19,099 nucleotides of DNA, taken from contig JAFZEQ010000063.1 of assembly GCA_017560605.1 (NCBI GenBank), forward strand, positions 1-19,099, read 5' to 3'. The position numbers were made by a program, and so were the translations under genes. Shown one piece after another: positions 1-9,425 of the stretch (the first letter of the stretch is position 1; each line of letters begins with the position of its first letter). The stretch comes from Paludibacteraceae bacterium (lineage in GTDB: Bacteria > Bacteroidota > Bacteroidia > Bacteroidales > Paludibacteraceae). The notes beneath the pieces were generated by a model. The model ran no database searches. It was not told the origin of the DNA and was given only the letters and a program-made list of their open reading frames with translations.

Positions 1-38
1 AGTTAACAGTATGAAAATAAATGTTATAGTTTTGTTAG

Positions 39-112
39 TGATCCGGTCGGGATTCGAACCCGAGACCCACAGCTTAGAAGGCTGTTGCTCTATCCAGCTG
101 AGCTACCAGACC
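39..112 (-). tRNA. tRNA-Arg (anticodon UCU)
   Basis: Read on the minus strand, the segment folds as a full cloverleaf. The acceptor stem GGTCTGG pairs with CCGGATC (one G-T and one T-G wobble). The D arm is GCTC/GAGC, and the anticodon stem ACAGC/GCTGT holds the 7-nt loop CTTCTAA, so the anticodon is TCT, which reads AGA (and AGG by wobble). The T arm is TCGGG, TTCGAAT, CCCGA. The discriminator base is A at position 39. The 3' CCA is not encoded (the next bases are CTA), so it would be added after transcription. It lies downstream of thioredoxin on the same strand but has its own promoter about 90 nt upstream. Confidence 0.96.
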
Positions 113-200
113 CCTCGTGTATGCCACGCGTTAGTACGTTTTACACGCCAAATTACCCATGCGGGCACAGCAATTTGTGCCTACAAAGGCAATTTGGGCG

Positions 201-231
201 CAAAGGTACTGCTTTTTTTTGACTTGTGCAA
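201..231 (-). promoter_or_regulatory. Bacteroidota-type promoter for tRNA-Arg
   Basis: On the minus strand there is a -33 TTGC (TTG at 229-231), a 20-nt spacer, and a -7 TACCTTTGC (core 201-208). This fits the known Bacteroidota consensus TTG / TAnnTTTG. The predicted transcription start is near 194, leaving a leader of about 80 nt before the mature tRNA. The -33 element lies inside a dyad at 221-234 (arms GACTTG and CAAGTC). The promoter starts only about 17 nt after the thioredoxin stop codon. Confidence 0.8.
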
Positions 232-234
232 GTC
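221..234. repeat. Dyad symmetry over the tRNA-Arg -33 box
   Basis: GACTTG (221-226) and CAAGTC (229-234) form a perfect inverted repeat with a 2-nt centre. They are flanked by an A/T run on each side. One arm contains the -33 TTG. It could be an operator-like site, or a weak hairpin ending the thioredoxin transcript, but no T-run follows it on the minus strand, so it is not a standard intrinsic terminator. Confidence 0.45.
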
Positions 235-247
235 TAAAACGAAAAAA

Positions 248-562
248 TTACAAAAGTTCCTCAAAAAGTTCTTGTAATTTGGTCTTGTTCATTGCACCTA
301 CAGTGCGGTTTACTAATTCGCCATTCTTAAAGAATAGGATAGTAGGAATGTTCATGATACCATAGGTACCACAAGTCTCATCATTCTCATCTACATTCAA
401 TTTACCAACAGTGATCTTGCCTTCGTATTCAGCTGCAAGCTCTTCTACGATAGGTAACATCATTTTGCAAGGACCGCACCATGGAGCCCAAAAATCAACC
501 ACAACAGGGTTGCCTGCTGCCAACAATTCTTGAATGTTAGCATCTGTAATTTCTGTAATCAT
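248..562 (-). CDS. trxA: Thioredoxin
   Basis: A 104-residue protein, the usual size of a single-domain cytoplasmic thioredoxin. The active site WCGPC is at residues 28-32, within the family segment VDFWAPWCGPC. The buried Asp is at 23 and the cis-proline at 73 (in NIPT). It reduces protein disulfides, normally recharged by thioredoxin reductase, which is not in this window. One extra cysteine lies at residue 64. It is the last gene of the long minus-strand operon, starting 7 nt after the stop of the Clp ATPase gene, so it is probably co-transcribed with it. The A/T-rich stretch just upstream of the ATG is typical of Bacteroidota, which rely little on Shine-Dalgarno pairing. A paralogue serving a different partner cannot be excluded, but the family call is firm. 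Confidence 0.96.
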   Translation of the reverse strand: MITEITDANIQELLAAGNPVVVDFWAPWCGPCKMMLPIVEELAAEYEGKITVGKLNVDENDETCGTYGIMNIPTILFFKNGELVNRTVGAMNKTKLQELFEELL

Positions 563-569
563 AATTGTG

Positions 570-2819
570 TTATATTTTTATTAGTTTATTTTCTATATTA
601 CCTGCTAATAGCATATCCGTTATAGGATCTTCTACCAGTGTCTGAATAGCACGCTTTAGTGGGCGTGCGCCAAACTTGCGATCTTTTGACTCGGCTAGTA
701 GTCGCTTGCGTGTCTTTTCCGTCAGTTTTAACTGATAGCCCATAACCTCCAAGCGTAGCTTTAAAGGGTAAAGTTCGAGCGACAAAATCTGTGCCAAAGC
801 ATCGTCGTTGAGTGGGTTAAAGACTACCACATTATCTAGTCGATTAACAAACTCTGGTGGGAAAGTTCGGTTAAGTGCTTTAGTGAGAGTGCGTTCGGTT
901 TGTTTGTCGTCAATATCTCCTGCATCGAATCCAATTCCGCTTCCAAATTCGCTAAGTTGGCGTGTGCCGACATTGCTTGTCATAATGATGATGGTATTCT
1001 TAAAATCCACAATATGTCCCTGACGATCTGTCAGTCGGCCTTCGTCCATGACTTGCAATAGTACATTAAAGATGTCAGCGTGTGCCTTTTCTATTTCGTC
1101 AAACAATACGATAGAATATGGTTTTCGTCTAACAGCTTCGGTAAGTTTGCCACCTTCTTCGTGTGCGACATATCCAGGAGGGGCTCCAACCAAAAGGCTG
1201 ACAGTGTGCTTTTCGATAAACTCTGACATGTCAAAACGGATAATAGCATCTCGGTTGCCAAACATCTCTTCTGCTAGGCACTGTGCTAGATGGGTCTTAC
1301 CTACACCCGTTGGTCCTAGCAAGAAGAATGTACCGATAGGTTTCTTGGGGTCTCTTAGTCCCATGCGTGAGCGTTGTATAGCTTTGACAATAGTGTCGAT
1401 AGCTTTGTCTTGACCTATAACGCGTTGTTTGAGCACATTAGCCATCTGGCGTAATTGTTCTGTTTCGGCTTGTGCTACGCGTTGCACGGGTACGCCAGAC
1501 ATTCTGCTGACAACAAAGGCTATGTCTGCCTCAGTGATGACAGGTGTGGTGTCAGTTTCTGTCGTGTGTTGTCTTTTGTATGAACCGGCTTCGTCCATAG
1601 CGTCGATAGCTTTGTCAGGGAAGTAACGGTCGGTGATGTATCTATCAGTTAGTTGTACGCACGCGTGCAATGCTTCTTCGGTGTATTGTACCTTATGAAA
1701 AGTTCCGTATACCTCGCTTATACGTGTCAATACAGCATATGTCTCTTCCTGTGAGGTAGGTTGTACAAGTACTTTTTGGAAGCGTCTTTCTAAAGCACCA
1801 TCTTTCTCTATGGTCTTACGATATTCAGATATAGTAGTGGCGCCTATGCATTGTACTTCACCACGAGCCAATGCAGGCTTGAGGATATTAGCCGCATCAA
1901 GCGATCCTTGTGCGTTACCTGCACCCATGATAGTGTGGATCTCGTCGACAAAAAGAATGATTTCAGGATGCTTGTTTAGTTCCGTGATCACGGTTTTCAT
2001 ACGCTCCTCGAATTGTCCACGATAGGTCGTTCCAGCTACCATTGAGGCTATGTCTAGGGATACTATTCGTCGTCCTTGTAGTGTGGCTGCTTCGCCATTC
2101 TCAATGCGTAGTGCCAGCCCCTCTACTATGGCTGATTTGCCAACGCCAGGTTCACCTATTAGGATAGGGTTATTCTTCTTGCGGCGTGAAAGTATCTGTA
2201 TTACTCGTTCTATCTCTACTTGTCGTCCAACAACAGGGTCTAACTCACCGTTGCGTGCTTGTGCTGTTAGATCTTTGCCGTATTTATCTAGTGCGGGAGT
2301 GCCTGTTTTGCTTTTTTTATTTTCTTTGGTAGTAGTATCCCATCCAAAAGGTTTTTCTCCTGCAAAATCGGCCTCCAATTGACTACCATTTTGAGGCAAT
2401 GGTTGTGGTTTAGGGAACAAGCGCTCGATACATTCATAATCAATGCCAAATTGTTGTTCTACAAACATTGCAGGATAGTTTACGCGTTCGCGTAGTAGTG
2501 CTAGTAACAAGTGTACTGATCCACATTCTTCTGCGTGGTAGAGCTTTGCTTCTATGATCATCAGTCGCAATACTCGTTCGCTGGCGCGTGACATTTTGGT
2601 AGTTTGGCTAGGTGTGGCTTGTATAAGACGCTCGTCTATATTTCGTTTTAGTTCTACAGGATTGAGTCCTGCTTGCATAAGAAGTTCAAAGGCTTTGCCT
2701 TCAGCTAATCGTAGTATGCCCAGCATCATGTGATCGGGCATAATCTCATTGGAACCTAGTCTTTGTGCCTCTTGTTGGGCATACAAAAGAATGGTATGTA
2801 AATTATTAGTTTGTTGCAT
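570..2819 (-). CDS. Clp ATPase, ClpA/ClpC type without M-domain
   Basis: A 749-residue Hsp100 unfoldase. A Clp-N repeat domain covers about residues 1-140, then a linker. D1 has Walker A GEPGVGKS (222-229), Walker B with DE at 292-293, pore-loop YRG at 266-268 and an ALERRF arginine-finger segment (342-347). D2 has Walker A GPTGVGKT (502-509), Walker B LFDEIE (572-577), pore loop PGYV (548-551) and sensor-2 GARP (717-720). An IGF tripeptide at 629-631 sits where ClpP-binding loops lie, so it probably feeds substrates to ClpP. D1 passes to D2 through only about 40 residues, so the coiled-coil middle domain of ClpB and ClpC is absent. In this and in length it resembles ClpA, and it could be annotated either way. 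It lies 26 nt after the porin gene and 7 nt before trxA. No clpS or clpP is in the window. Confidence 0.9.
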   Translation of the reverse strand: MQQTNNLHTILLYAQQEAQRLGSNEIMPDHMMLGILRLAEGKAFELLMQAGLNPVELKRNIDERLIQATPSQTTKMSRASERVLRLMIIEAKLYHAEECGSVHLLLALLRERVNYPAMFVEQQFGIDYECIERLFPKPQPLPQNGSQLEADFAGEKPFGWDTTTKENKKSKTGTPALDKYGKDLTAQARNGELDPVVGRQVEIERVIQILSRRKKNNPILIGEPGVGKSAIVEGLALRIENGEAATLQGRRIVSLDIASMVAGTTYRGQFEERMKTVITELNKHPEIILFVDEIHTIMGAGNAQGSLDAANILKPALARGEVQCIGATTISEYRKTIEKDGALERRFQKVLVQPTSQEETYAVLTRISEVYGTFHKVQYTEEALHACVQLTDRYITDRYFPDKAIDAMDEAGSYKRQHTTETDTTPVITEADIAFVVSRMSGVPVQRVAQAETEQLRQMANVLKQRVIGQDKAIDTIVKAIQRSRMGLRDPKKPIGTFFLLGPTGVGKTHLAQCLAEEMFGNRDAIIRFDMSEFIEKHTVSLLVGAPPGYVAHEEGGKLTEAVRRKPYSIVLFDEIEKAHADIFNVLLQVMDEGRLTDRQGHIVDFKNTIIIMTSNVGTRQLSEFGSGIGFDAGDIDDKQTERTLTKALNRTFPPEFVNRLDNVVVFNPLNDDALAQILSLELYPLKLRLEVMGYQLKLTEKTRKRLLAESKDRKFGARPLKRAIQTLVEDPITDMLLAGNIENKLIKI

Positions 2820-2845
2820 ATATATATAAGGTATAAAGGTTTAGA

Positions 2846-4891
2846 CTATTTGTAGAAATGCCATGATACTCCTGCACGGAACATATCAGGAGCCATTGGG
2901 TAGTTAGGCATTTCATAATATTGCTTATTCATAAATGAAGCATTAAAGTGTTGATATTGTGCAAACAATTTCAGGCGTAGGTTGCGCACATAAAAATTGG
3001 CATACACATTCATCACTGGGTAGTTACCTATCTTTTTCTCTGTCTGTACACAGAACTGACCTAATGCTGGATTAAGCACAGGTGCATAGTACTTGGTAAA
3101 GAATCGCATATCTAGACCAATCTGTACATCTAATACTTTAGCCCATGTGTCGTAATAGTACAAGTTGTTATACATTGTCAATGCAGGCAATGGCAGGTTG
3201 TTAGATGATGAGTATTGGTATATGATACTATTTTCCAGGTTGACCCATGGTGTTGTGATGTCTAGTCGTAGATCTGCCGCTATTACCTGGATGTCTTTAT
3301 CCATTTGTTTAGGGGTGCCGTCTGTGTCAAAGTAGATATGTTTTGATATATTTTCAAACGATACATTCAGTTTAGGTTTCACCCATTTGGTAGGGTATGC
3401 GATTTCTCCGCCTACTTGCAGGCGATATAGTTTGCTAAACTCGTTGTCCCACCTATAATGGTTACTGCGATAATGTTGCAGATAATAATCTGGTGTTTCG
3501 TTGCGGAAAAATACTTTGGCAGCAATGGTCATCGAGTCTTTACCTACTTTGAAGCCAGAGTTAATGTGGCCATTCACTTGAAACTCGCCTAGTTTATATC
3601 CTGCCAAACACACATTACCATCAAAGCCGTAGTGTATGTATTTACCACGATGTTTGTATAGTGCACCACCTATATAAGTGTTGTTGGTCCAACCAGCCGA
3701 GAATAGTGTATCTGGCATTCTGTGCAATGGTTCAAGTGATATGATATCATTATAAGAATTGTTGAATGGGTTCAGATCTACAATATTCTCCACTTGGCCT
3801 ATGGCAGAGGTGTAGCGTTGACATTCGTTCATAGCATATACCATTGCTCCAAATTGTAGCAAGGTGTTAAATTCTTCTTCAAATGTTACAGCTAGGGTGT
3901 TCTTGATGGTTAAGCACGCAGCTGAGTCACGGGTAGAAACAGGGTTTCTGTATATATTTGGCAGAATGCTTTGTGTAGCAGATTTTTCGATATATCGTTT
4001 GGTGACATCGTTCACCTCAAAGATATGTCTAAAGGTTGTAACGGGTACATACTCTATCTTAATAGAGTCTTTTTTCTCCCATTTGCCTTCTTCGTTGCGT
4101 TCGCGATAGTTGACTTTGCGTTCGCGTTCCACGCAGATGCTGTAGTAGTGGTTTAGGTATCCGGATAAGTATCTTAAGCCTGACATACCTTGCATTTTAA
4201 CAGGCATATCTTCTGGTTTCAGCGTGCTTTGGATATCATTTGGGTTCTGTAAACCGCCATTTTCGAAGTTGCTTAACGTGTTCCAGGTAAAAGCTGTTTG
4301 CAAGGAGTAGTGGTTTCCGTTATACGAACCAAAGACCGAGCCAAAAGTTGTCTTACCTTCTTGATTGGTGTATCGGCCATATGAGTTAAGATAGTCAATC
4401 GTCATACCTACATTGATTTGACGGTTGATGTTACCTGTAAACGAGAAGCTTAAGTCGTTTTGGTCTAGGTTTTTGACAAATCCTTTCTTGTATGCAATAG
4501 TCGAATAAGGTGTTGTGGTGTGGTAGAACTTAACCTTTTGTGGTGTGACAATATAAGGGGTGTATGCATCTGCAAAAATAAAATCAGTAGTCTTTTCTCT
4601 TTCAAAGTATACTCGTGACTGTACAGGAGATACTAGGTTAGAGTTGGTTGTGTTGGATATTGAGTAGTCATTTAGCACATCGCGCATTGGCAGGTGCAGA
4701 TATGACGAGTCGATGCCAGATAATGTATCTGCCACACCAGTCCATTGATCTAATTGCCATGCCTTGATGACGGTGGGAACGGCTTTTTCTTTAGCCATTG
4801 TTCCCACGGTCATACTACATATCAGCACTAATATGCATATCAGGCGTTGATGTATACGGTAGTTGTTATTCACTTTTTTTCTTGGTAGCAC
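2846..4891 (-). CDS. Putative outer-membrane porin (Porin_10 family)
   Basis: A 681-residue protein with a basic N-terminus and a hydrophobic stretch at about residues 17-32, ending near TMAKEKA: a signal peptide without a lipobox. The rest is rich in aromatic and polar residues in alternating strands, and it ends in an aromatic C-terminus (SWHFYK), as beta-barrel proteins do. The segments LGQF...IGNYPV near residue 610 and YPMAPDMFRAGVSW near the end match the Bacteroidota 'putative porin' family. It should sit in the outer membrane as a channel; the substrate is unknown. The first ATG overlaps the end of the upstream GH57 gene by 26 nt. No later Met keeps the signal peptide intact, so I keep this start. 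Its place behind glycogen genes does not prove a sugar substrate. Confidence 0.85.
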   Translation of the reverse strand: MLPRKKVNNNYRIHQRLICILVLICSMTVGTMAKEKAVPTVIKAWQLDQWTGVADTLSGIDSSYLHLPMRDVLNDYSISNTTNSNLVSPVQSRVYFEREKTTDFIFADAYTPYIVTPQKVKFYHTTTPYSTIAYKKGFVKNLDQNDLSFSFTGNINRQINVGMTIDYLNSYGRYTNQEGKTTFGSVFGSYNGNHYSLQTAFTWNTLSNFENGGLQNPNDIQSTLKPEDMPVKMQGMSGLRYLSGYLNHYYSICVERERKVNYRERNEEGKWEKKDSIKIEYVPVTTFRHIFEVNDVTKRYIEKSATQSILPNIYRNPVSTRDSAACLTIKNTLAVTFEEEFNTLLQFGAMVYAMNECQRYTSAIGQVENIVDLNPFNNSYNDIISLEPLHRMPDTLFSAGWTNNTYIGGALYKHRGKYIHYGFDGNVCLAGYKLGEFQVNGHINSGFKVGKDSMTIAAKVFFRNETPDYYLQHYRSNHYRWDNEFSKLYRLQVGGEIAYPTKWVKPKLNVSFENISKHIYFDTDGTPKQMDKDIQVIAADLRLDITTPWVNLENSIIYQYSSSNNLPLPALTMYNNLYYYDTWAKVLDVQIGLDMRFFTKYYAPVLNPALGQFCVQTEKKIGNYPVMNVYANFYVRNLRLKLFAQYQHFNASFMNKQYYEMPNYPMAPDMFRAGVSWHFYK

Positions 4892-6164
4892 GCTCTTTTT
4901 TCTTCAAAGCTTTGATTTGCTCTTCTAGTTTTTCGATTTCTTTTTCTTGGTTGTTGATGGTCTTCAATAGCTCGCTCAACTCTTCGTTTTCTATCGTTGT
5001 AGGGTATTGCTCGTCAACTCGTTGCAAGAAGTCTGATAGAATATTCATATAATTGATGAATGCATCGTATGCAGATTCAAAGTGTGTAGCACCCTGATCG
5101 ATATGATTCATATAGTGGAAGAAGTTTACATCTTGTAGCAATAGCCAGTCGCGTTTTAGTTGTTTGTCTTGGCATAGATGTACGCGTTCAGCCACTGCAT
5201 ATAGTTTTTGCAAAGCCTCGTTTTGTAGGTCATTGCCAGTGTACATACCCAAGTCCTTCGCTTCTCCTGCCCATGTGATAGGGTATGGTGCAACTACTAC
5301 ATCGTTGGTGTTGAACTTCTTAGCTACTTCGCTTGGAGTCATAAAACCAATGCTCTTATCCATAGCGTGATATGGCAATGCTTTGAGGAAATCAAAGATG
5401 CCGCAACTGCCGTGGTGGCGTACGCCAAAGGTCTCTGCGTCAACCCAGATGTTAGCTACTTGTTCCTCTTCTGGCAAAGCTGCTAGTTGAGCTGTAAACT
5501 TCTCTGCGTCCATCGGGTAGTTGTACCAGTTAGGATCAGCAAAATGGAATGCAAGTTCGTCGCTTAGGTTTGTGTTGCGAAGCAAAACTTTCATTTTTGG
5601 TGCAGTTGCACTTTGGTATACATAGTTTGGACTCTTCCAGCTGAGTATATGTTTAGCACCCTCGGTCATAACGGTCTTATAACCTTGTTGGTATAGTTGG
5701 ATGGCTATTTCATCAGAATAAACCAACTCGGTATTGCAGATGGTGGTAGATTGCACATTAAACAACTCCTTCACCATATCTTGTTGCAAATTCAATTGTT
5801 CTGCGGCTTCTGTCTCGCTATATACCGAAGCCAATGAGTATGCATATGGGGTCGCTACAAACTCTACACATCCAGTCTCTGCGAGTTCTTGAAGGATATC
5901 TATCATCTCAGGAGCAAACTGTTGGAACATCTCCAATGCTACACCTGTGATGCTTAATGCACAGTGGAATCGACCTTTGGATAGACGAATCATCTCCTTA
6001 ATGGTGTGACACAATGGAATATAAGATGCATTGACTAGATACTCCATATGTTCTTCGGTCTGCATATCATCGTAGTAGTAATGATCTTGACCTATCTCAA
6101 AAAAACGATAGCGCTTCATTTTGTATGGAGCGTGCATTTGAAAACAAAAACAAATATTTTTCAT
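4866..6164 (-). CDS. GH57 family alpha-amylase-like glycoside hydrolase
   Basis: A 432-residue protein with GH57 landmarks in order: QMHAPY near the N-terminus (9-14, the HQP-like region), GCVEFVATPY (98-107), TELVYSD with the likely nucleophile Glu146, and VDAETFG with the likely acid/base Asp242. No signal peptide is seen, so it is probably cytoplasmic, acting on alpha-1,4-glucans (amylase, glucanotransferase or branching activity; the exact reaction cannot be read from sequence). The C-terminus (about 393-432) is a charged Glu/Lys coiled coil ending in a lysine-rich tail, outside the catalytic domain. It follows the GT4 gene after 34 nt and overlaps the porin gene. The grouping with a debranching enzyme and a synthase-like GT4 recurs in Bacteroides and points to glycogen metabolism. 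Confidence 0.88.
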   Translation of the reverse strand: MKNICFCFQMHAPYKMKRYRFFEIGQDHYYYDDMQTEEHMEYLVNASYIPLCHTIKEMIRLSKGRFHCALSITGVALEMFQQFAPEMIDILQELAETGCVEFVATPYAYSLASVYSETEAAEQLNLQQDMVKELFNVQSTTICNTELVYSDEIAIQLYQQGYKTVMTEGAKHILSWKSPNYVYQSATAPKMKVLLRNTNLSDELAFHFADPNWYNYPMDAEKFTAQLAALPEEEQVANIWVDAETFGVRHHGSCGIFDFLKALPYHAMDKSIGFMTPSEVAKKFNTNDVVVAPYPITWAGEAKDLGMYTGNDLQNEALQKLYAVAERVHLCQDKQLKRDWLLLQDVNFFHYMNHIDQGATHFESAYDAFINYMNILSDFLQRVDEQYPTTIENEELSELLKTINNQEKEIEKLEEQIKALKKKERATKKKSE

Positions 6165-6198
6165 GACTTTCTAATTTTACTAGTTGATAAATGGTTGA

Positions 6199-7464
6199 TT
6201 AATAGCGGTAGTTACGCAACACTTCATCGTAGATACGACGCACTTTCAATCCTGCATCATACCACTTGATGTTGTTTACTTCCTCGCGACCTAATTCGCT
6301 CAGTGACTTGTACATAGCAGGATATTTAACGATGGCGTATATCGCATCTGCCATAGCGTCAATATCCCAATAGTCAGTCTTGATGGCGTGTGACAGAATC
6401 TCTGCGCAACCCGACTGATGCGAGATGATAGATGGACATCCCACTTGCATAGCCTCTAATGGTGAGATACCAAATGGTTCACTCACACTAGGCATGATGT
6501 ACACATCAGAATCTGCCAAAACCTCTTGCACTTGTCTGCCGCGCATAAAACCAGGGAAGTGGAACTTATCCGCTATACCGCGTTGTGCTACTAGGTCAAT
6601 CATTTTGTTCATCATATCACCACTACCAGCCATCACAAATCGTACACCGTTGGTTTTGGCTAGTACGCGTGCTGCGGCTTCCACAAAGTACTCTGGACCT
6701 TTCTGCATGGTGATACGACCGAGGAAGGTTACCAGCTTATCTTTGCGTGGATGTTTCACAAACTCCTCTGGGTTAGCCAGTGGTTCTACTGCATTGTGCA
6801 CGGTGCTCACTTTATGTGGTGGTTGACCGTATTTCTCAATCACAGTGCGGCGTGTCAATTCGCTCACGCACATGATGTGATCAGCCTCGTCCATACCTCT
6901 GCGCTCTATGGCGTACACGGTAGGGTTGACATTACCACGGCTGCGGTCAAAGTCTGTTGCGTGTACGTGGATAACCAATGGTTTACCAGATATTTGCTTC
7001 GCAAAAACACCTGATGGATAGGTCAACCAGTCGTGGCTGTGGATGATGTCAAAGTCCAATGCGTGTGCTAGTACGCTAGCTACTGCCTCATAGTTACCGA
7101 TCTCCTCTAATAGGTTGTCTGGATAACGACCAGAGAAACCTACACAACCCAAATCGTCGGTTCCGATACGCGAGTAGTCATAGCGAATATGATTGCGTAG
7201 ATGGTAGTATTCTTCTGCCGACATTCTACCCTCCATGCGTTGACGAACATAGTCGTAGTGGTTGTCTTTCCATACGATAGGTACGCTGTTGGCGCCTATG
7301 ATTCGTAGGAAGGATTGATCCTCGTCTCCCCATGGTTTAGGGATGACAAAGGTTATTTCCATGTCCTCTTGTTGAGCCATACCACGCGTTAAACCGTAGC
7401 TGGCTGTTCCCAAACCGCCTAGAATATGTGGGGGGAACTCCCAACCGAACATTAGTGCTTTCAT
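6199..7464 (-). CDS. GT4 glycosyltransferase, glycogen synthase-like
   Basis: A 421-residue GT-B fold enzyme. The N-terminus has the glycogen synthase-type opening FGWEFPPHILGGLGTA (6-21). The HSHDW motif (142-146) and HVHATDFDR (166-174) belong to the acceptor domain. The C-terminal donor domain carries FLGRITMQKGPEYF (247-260) and an E-x7-E motif, Glu329 to Glu337, in SEPFGISPLEAM. It probably transfers glucose from a nucleotide sugar to a growing alpha-glucan in the cytoplasm. It overlaps the debranching-enzyme gene by 4 nt (ATGA), suggesting translational coupling, and is followed by the GH57 gene. Other GT4 roles, such as cell-surface glycan assembly, cannot be ruled out, but the neighbours favour storage glycogen. 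Confidence 0.88.
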   Translation of the reverse strand: MKALMFGWEFPPHILGGLGTASYGLTRGMAQQEDMEITFVIPKPWGDEDQSFLRIIGANSVPIVWKDNHYDYVRQRMEGRMSAEEYYHLRNHIRYDYSRIGTDDLGCVGFSGRYPDNLLEEIGNYEAVASVLAHALDFDIIHSHDWLTYPSGVFAKQISGKPLVIHVHATDFDRSRGNVNPTVYAIERRGMDEADHIMCVSELTRRTVIEKYGQPPHKVSTVHNAVEPLANPEEFVKHPRKDKLVTFLGRITMQKGPEYFVEAAARVLAKTNGVRFVMAGSGDMMNKMIDLVAQRGIADKFHFPGFMRGRQVQEVLADSDVYIMPSVSEPFGISPLEAMQVGCPSIISHQSGCAEILSHAIKTDYWDIDAMADAIYAIVKYPAMYKSLSELGREEVNNIKWYDAGLKVRRIYDEVLRNYRY

Positions 7465-9401
7465 TTTGTTTCGTATTTTTTCAAGGTGTTACATACTTCA
7501 ATCACGCTAGCTACACTAGGAGCATAACTCATACCGCCATGTCCTTTGAATGGTGGGTTGCCGTCGTATAGCTCATTCAATGTACCGATGCATAACTCGC
7601 TCATTTCAGCTTCGTAACCGGTCAATAGGCGACGAATAAAGCTTTCGCCAGAGTGTTGGTACACTTTCAAGTAGGCAATAGCGTATGCTGCGATGGTCCA
7701 TGGCCATACAGGTCCGTTGTGGAAGTTGCGGTCGCGCTCCAATTGTCCTCCAATATACTCTGGACGATAGCCGCCACTCTTTGGCGAGATAGTGCGCAAG
7801 CCCTTAGGGGTGTACAACTCTTTGGTGCATATATCCACTACGGCCTTGCGTTGTTTCTTATCTAGTGGTGAGAATGGCAATGATGCTGCTATGATTTGGT
7901 TAGGACGAACCTCATTATTGTGGTAATCGCCATCTACATAGTCATCTAGATAATAACCATTCCAGAAGGTTCTCACGAAATTATCTTTTGCCACCTCGGC
8001 TTGGTATTCCATCAGATCTGCCACTTGCTCTTTGCCTAGACAGCGTTGAATAGCTGCGGTAAAGAGCAATGCGTTGTACCACAATGCGTTGATCTCAACT
8101 ACATAACCTGTACGTGGGGTGATAGGACGACCATCCTCTACCGCATTCATCCAGGTAGCTGGACGCTCTTTACCATCTACCCACAACAAACTGTTGTGAT
8201 GCAAGAACAAACGAGGGTGTTGTTGTCTGCGAATAAAGAGCATTATCTCTATGATTAGCTGACCATATAGTTTGGTGGTTTCTTCTATCGAAGTGTACTC
8301 TGCATACTCTTGCAAGGCATGAATGAACCACAGCAATGCGTCGGGTTCATCCATTCCTACTAGCTTGTGTGGCTCCCCGTTCATAAAGGCGCGAATCTCT
8401 TCTACTGCTGTTTTGTTGACAATAGCGTCCCAATATTCAGGACGACCAATACCCATTGTACAACCAGGTAATGCTAAGAACTCCTCGCGAGCGGTTGCTT
8501 TGAACCATGGATAACCAGCCATCAGGTAGCATTTGTCGCCTTCGCGTTTATAGAATTGCGACGCAGCGTTCTTCAAACTGTTAAACATAGTGTCACGGGC
8601 ACTACGACGCTGCAACTCTTTCTCCCATAGTCCTTTCAGCGTATTGGTTTTTGTCTCGCTGATGCCAGCAGCAAAAATTATGCTTTCGCCTTTTTTCATA
8701 GGTAGTTCAAACCATCCTGGCACCAGTTGATCTTCCTTGTATGAGAAGCCGCGTTCTAGTTCTTTGCAGTATTCTAATCCTTTGTACCACTGTGGGTTAT
8801 GGGTGTATTCTACTTTCTTGGAACATTGCATAAATAGCTCTGGAAAGGCTGGGTACATGCGTGCTGCTCTACCGTTTTGTACTTCGCGCATATCGGTGCA
8901 TGCTCCTGGGTTCTCGTGTGTGAGCTCGTTGGTGCTGCGGAAGGCCAAGAATGGTTTCAAGCGCAGGGTAGTAGGCGAGTGTGCTTCAACCAATGTGTAT
9001 CTGATCAATACGCGTGGCTCAAAGCTTACCAACATACGCTCCTTGGTTAGTATCACACCACCAACTCGATAGGTGGTTTTACTGATTACTTCACAGTCAA
9101 ATTCGCGAATATACTTGTGACCGCTAGGGGTGTATAGGTTTTCTCCGTACTGGTGAATACCCAGGTTGAATTCAGCTCCGTGTTGGATAACTGTTTCATC
9201 CAAACTACCTAGTAGCACATAGTTGTCTTCTGGTAAAGGATCGGAGAGTGGCAACACCAATTGTCCATGGTATTTGCGGGTATTACAGTCTACCAGAGTG
9301 GTTGAGTTGTATGCGCCCGCGCGATTGGTGCGGATCATTTCTTTGCTCAAACTTCGTTCTAGGTTAGCGAGCAGTTTTTTGTCGAAATTTAAATAACTCA
9401 T
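7461..9401 (-). CDS. Glycogen debranching enzyme (amylo-alpha-1,6-glucosidase)
   Basis: A 646-residue two-domain protein. The N-terminal part (about 20-250) matches the bacterial GDE N-terminal domain, beginning ERSLSKEMIRTNRAGAYNS (15-33). The C-terminal (alpha/alpha)6 GDE_C domain starts near residue 290 and carries MDEPDALLWF (350-359), TWMNAVEDGRPITPRTG (416-432), VEINALWYNAL (435-445) and HNGPVWPW (561-568), all typical of amylo-alpha-1,6-glucosidases. It removes alpha-1,6 branches of glycogen in the cytoplasm; no signal peptide is seen. It lies 24 nt after the mannose-1-phosphate guanylyltransferase gene and overlaps the GT4 gene by 4 nt, so the three are almost surely in one transcript. 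Confidence 0.92.
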   Translation of the reverse strand: MSYLNFDKKLLANLERSLSKEMIRTNRAGAYNSTTLVDCNTRKYHGQLVLPLSDPLPEDNYVLLGSLDETVIQHGAEFNLGIHQYGENLYTPSGHKYIREFDCEVISKTTYRVGGVILTKERMLVSFEPRVLIRYTLVEAHSPTTLRLKPFLAFRSTNELTHENPGACTDMREVQNGRAARMYPAFPELFMQCSKKVEYTHNPQWYKGLEYCKELERGFSYKEDQLVPGWFELPMKKGESIIFAAGISETKTNTLKGLWEKELQRRSARDTMFNSLKNAASQFYKREGDKCYLMAGYPWFKATAREEFLALPGCTMGIGRPEYWDAIVNKTAVEEIRAFMNGEPHKLVGMDEPDALLWFIHALQEYAEYTSIEETTKLYGQLIIEIMLFIRRQQHPRLFLHHNSLLWVDGKERPATWMNAVEDGRPITPRTGYVVEINALWYNALLFTAAIQRCLGKEQVADLMEYQAEVAKDNFVRTFWNGYYLDDYVDGDYHNNEVRPNQIIAASLPFSPLDKKQRKAVVDICTKELYTPKGLRTISPKSGGYRPEYIGGQLERDRNFHNGPVWPWTIAAYAIAYLKVYQHSGESFIRRLLTGYEAEMSELCIGTLNELYDGNPPFKGHGGMSYAPSVASVIEVCNTLKKYETK

Positions 9402-9425
9402 AATGTCTAACTCTTTAATCCTTGG

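Noticed and set aside
170..196. Direct repeat GCAATTTG (170-177 and 189-196) with a 5-bp hairpin between in the tRNA leader
   Set aside because: Too short to separate from chance; I saw no function for it beyond lying in the tRNA leader.
808..2382. Plus-strand open frames over the Clp gene
   Set aside because: They are antisense to a motif-rich ATPase and show no family signature.
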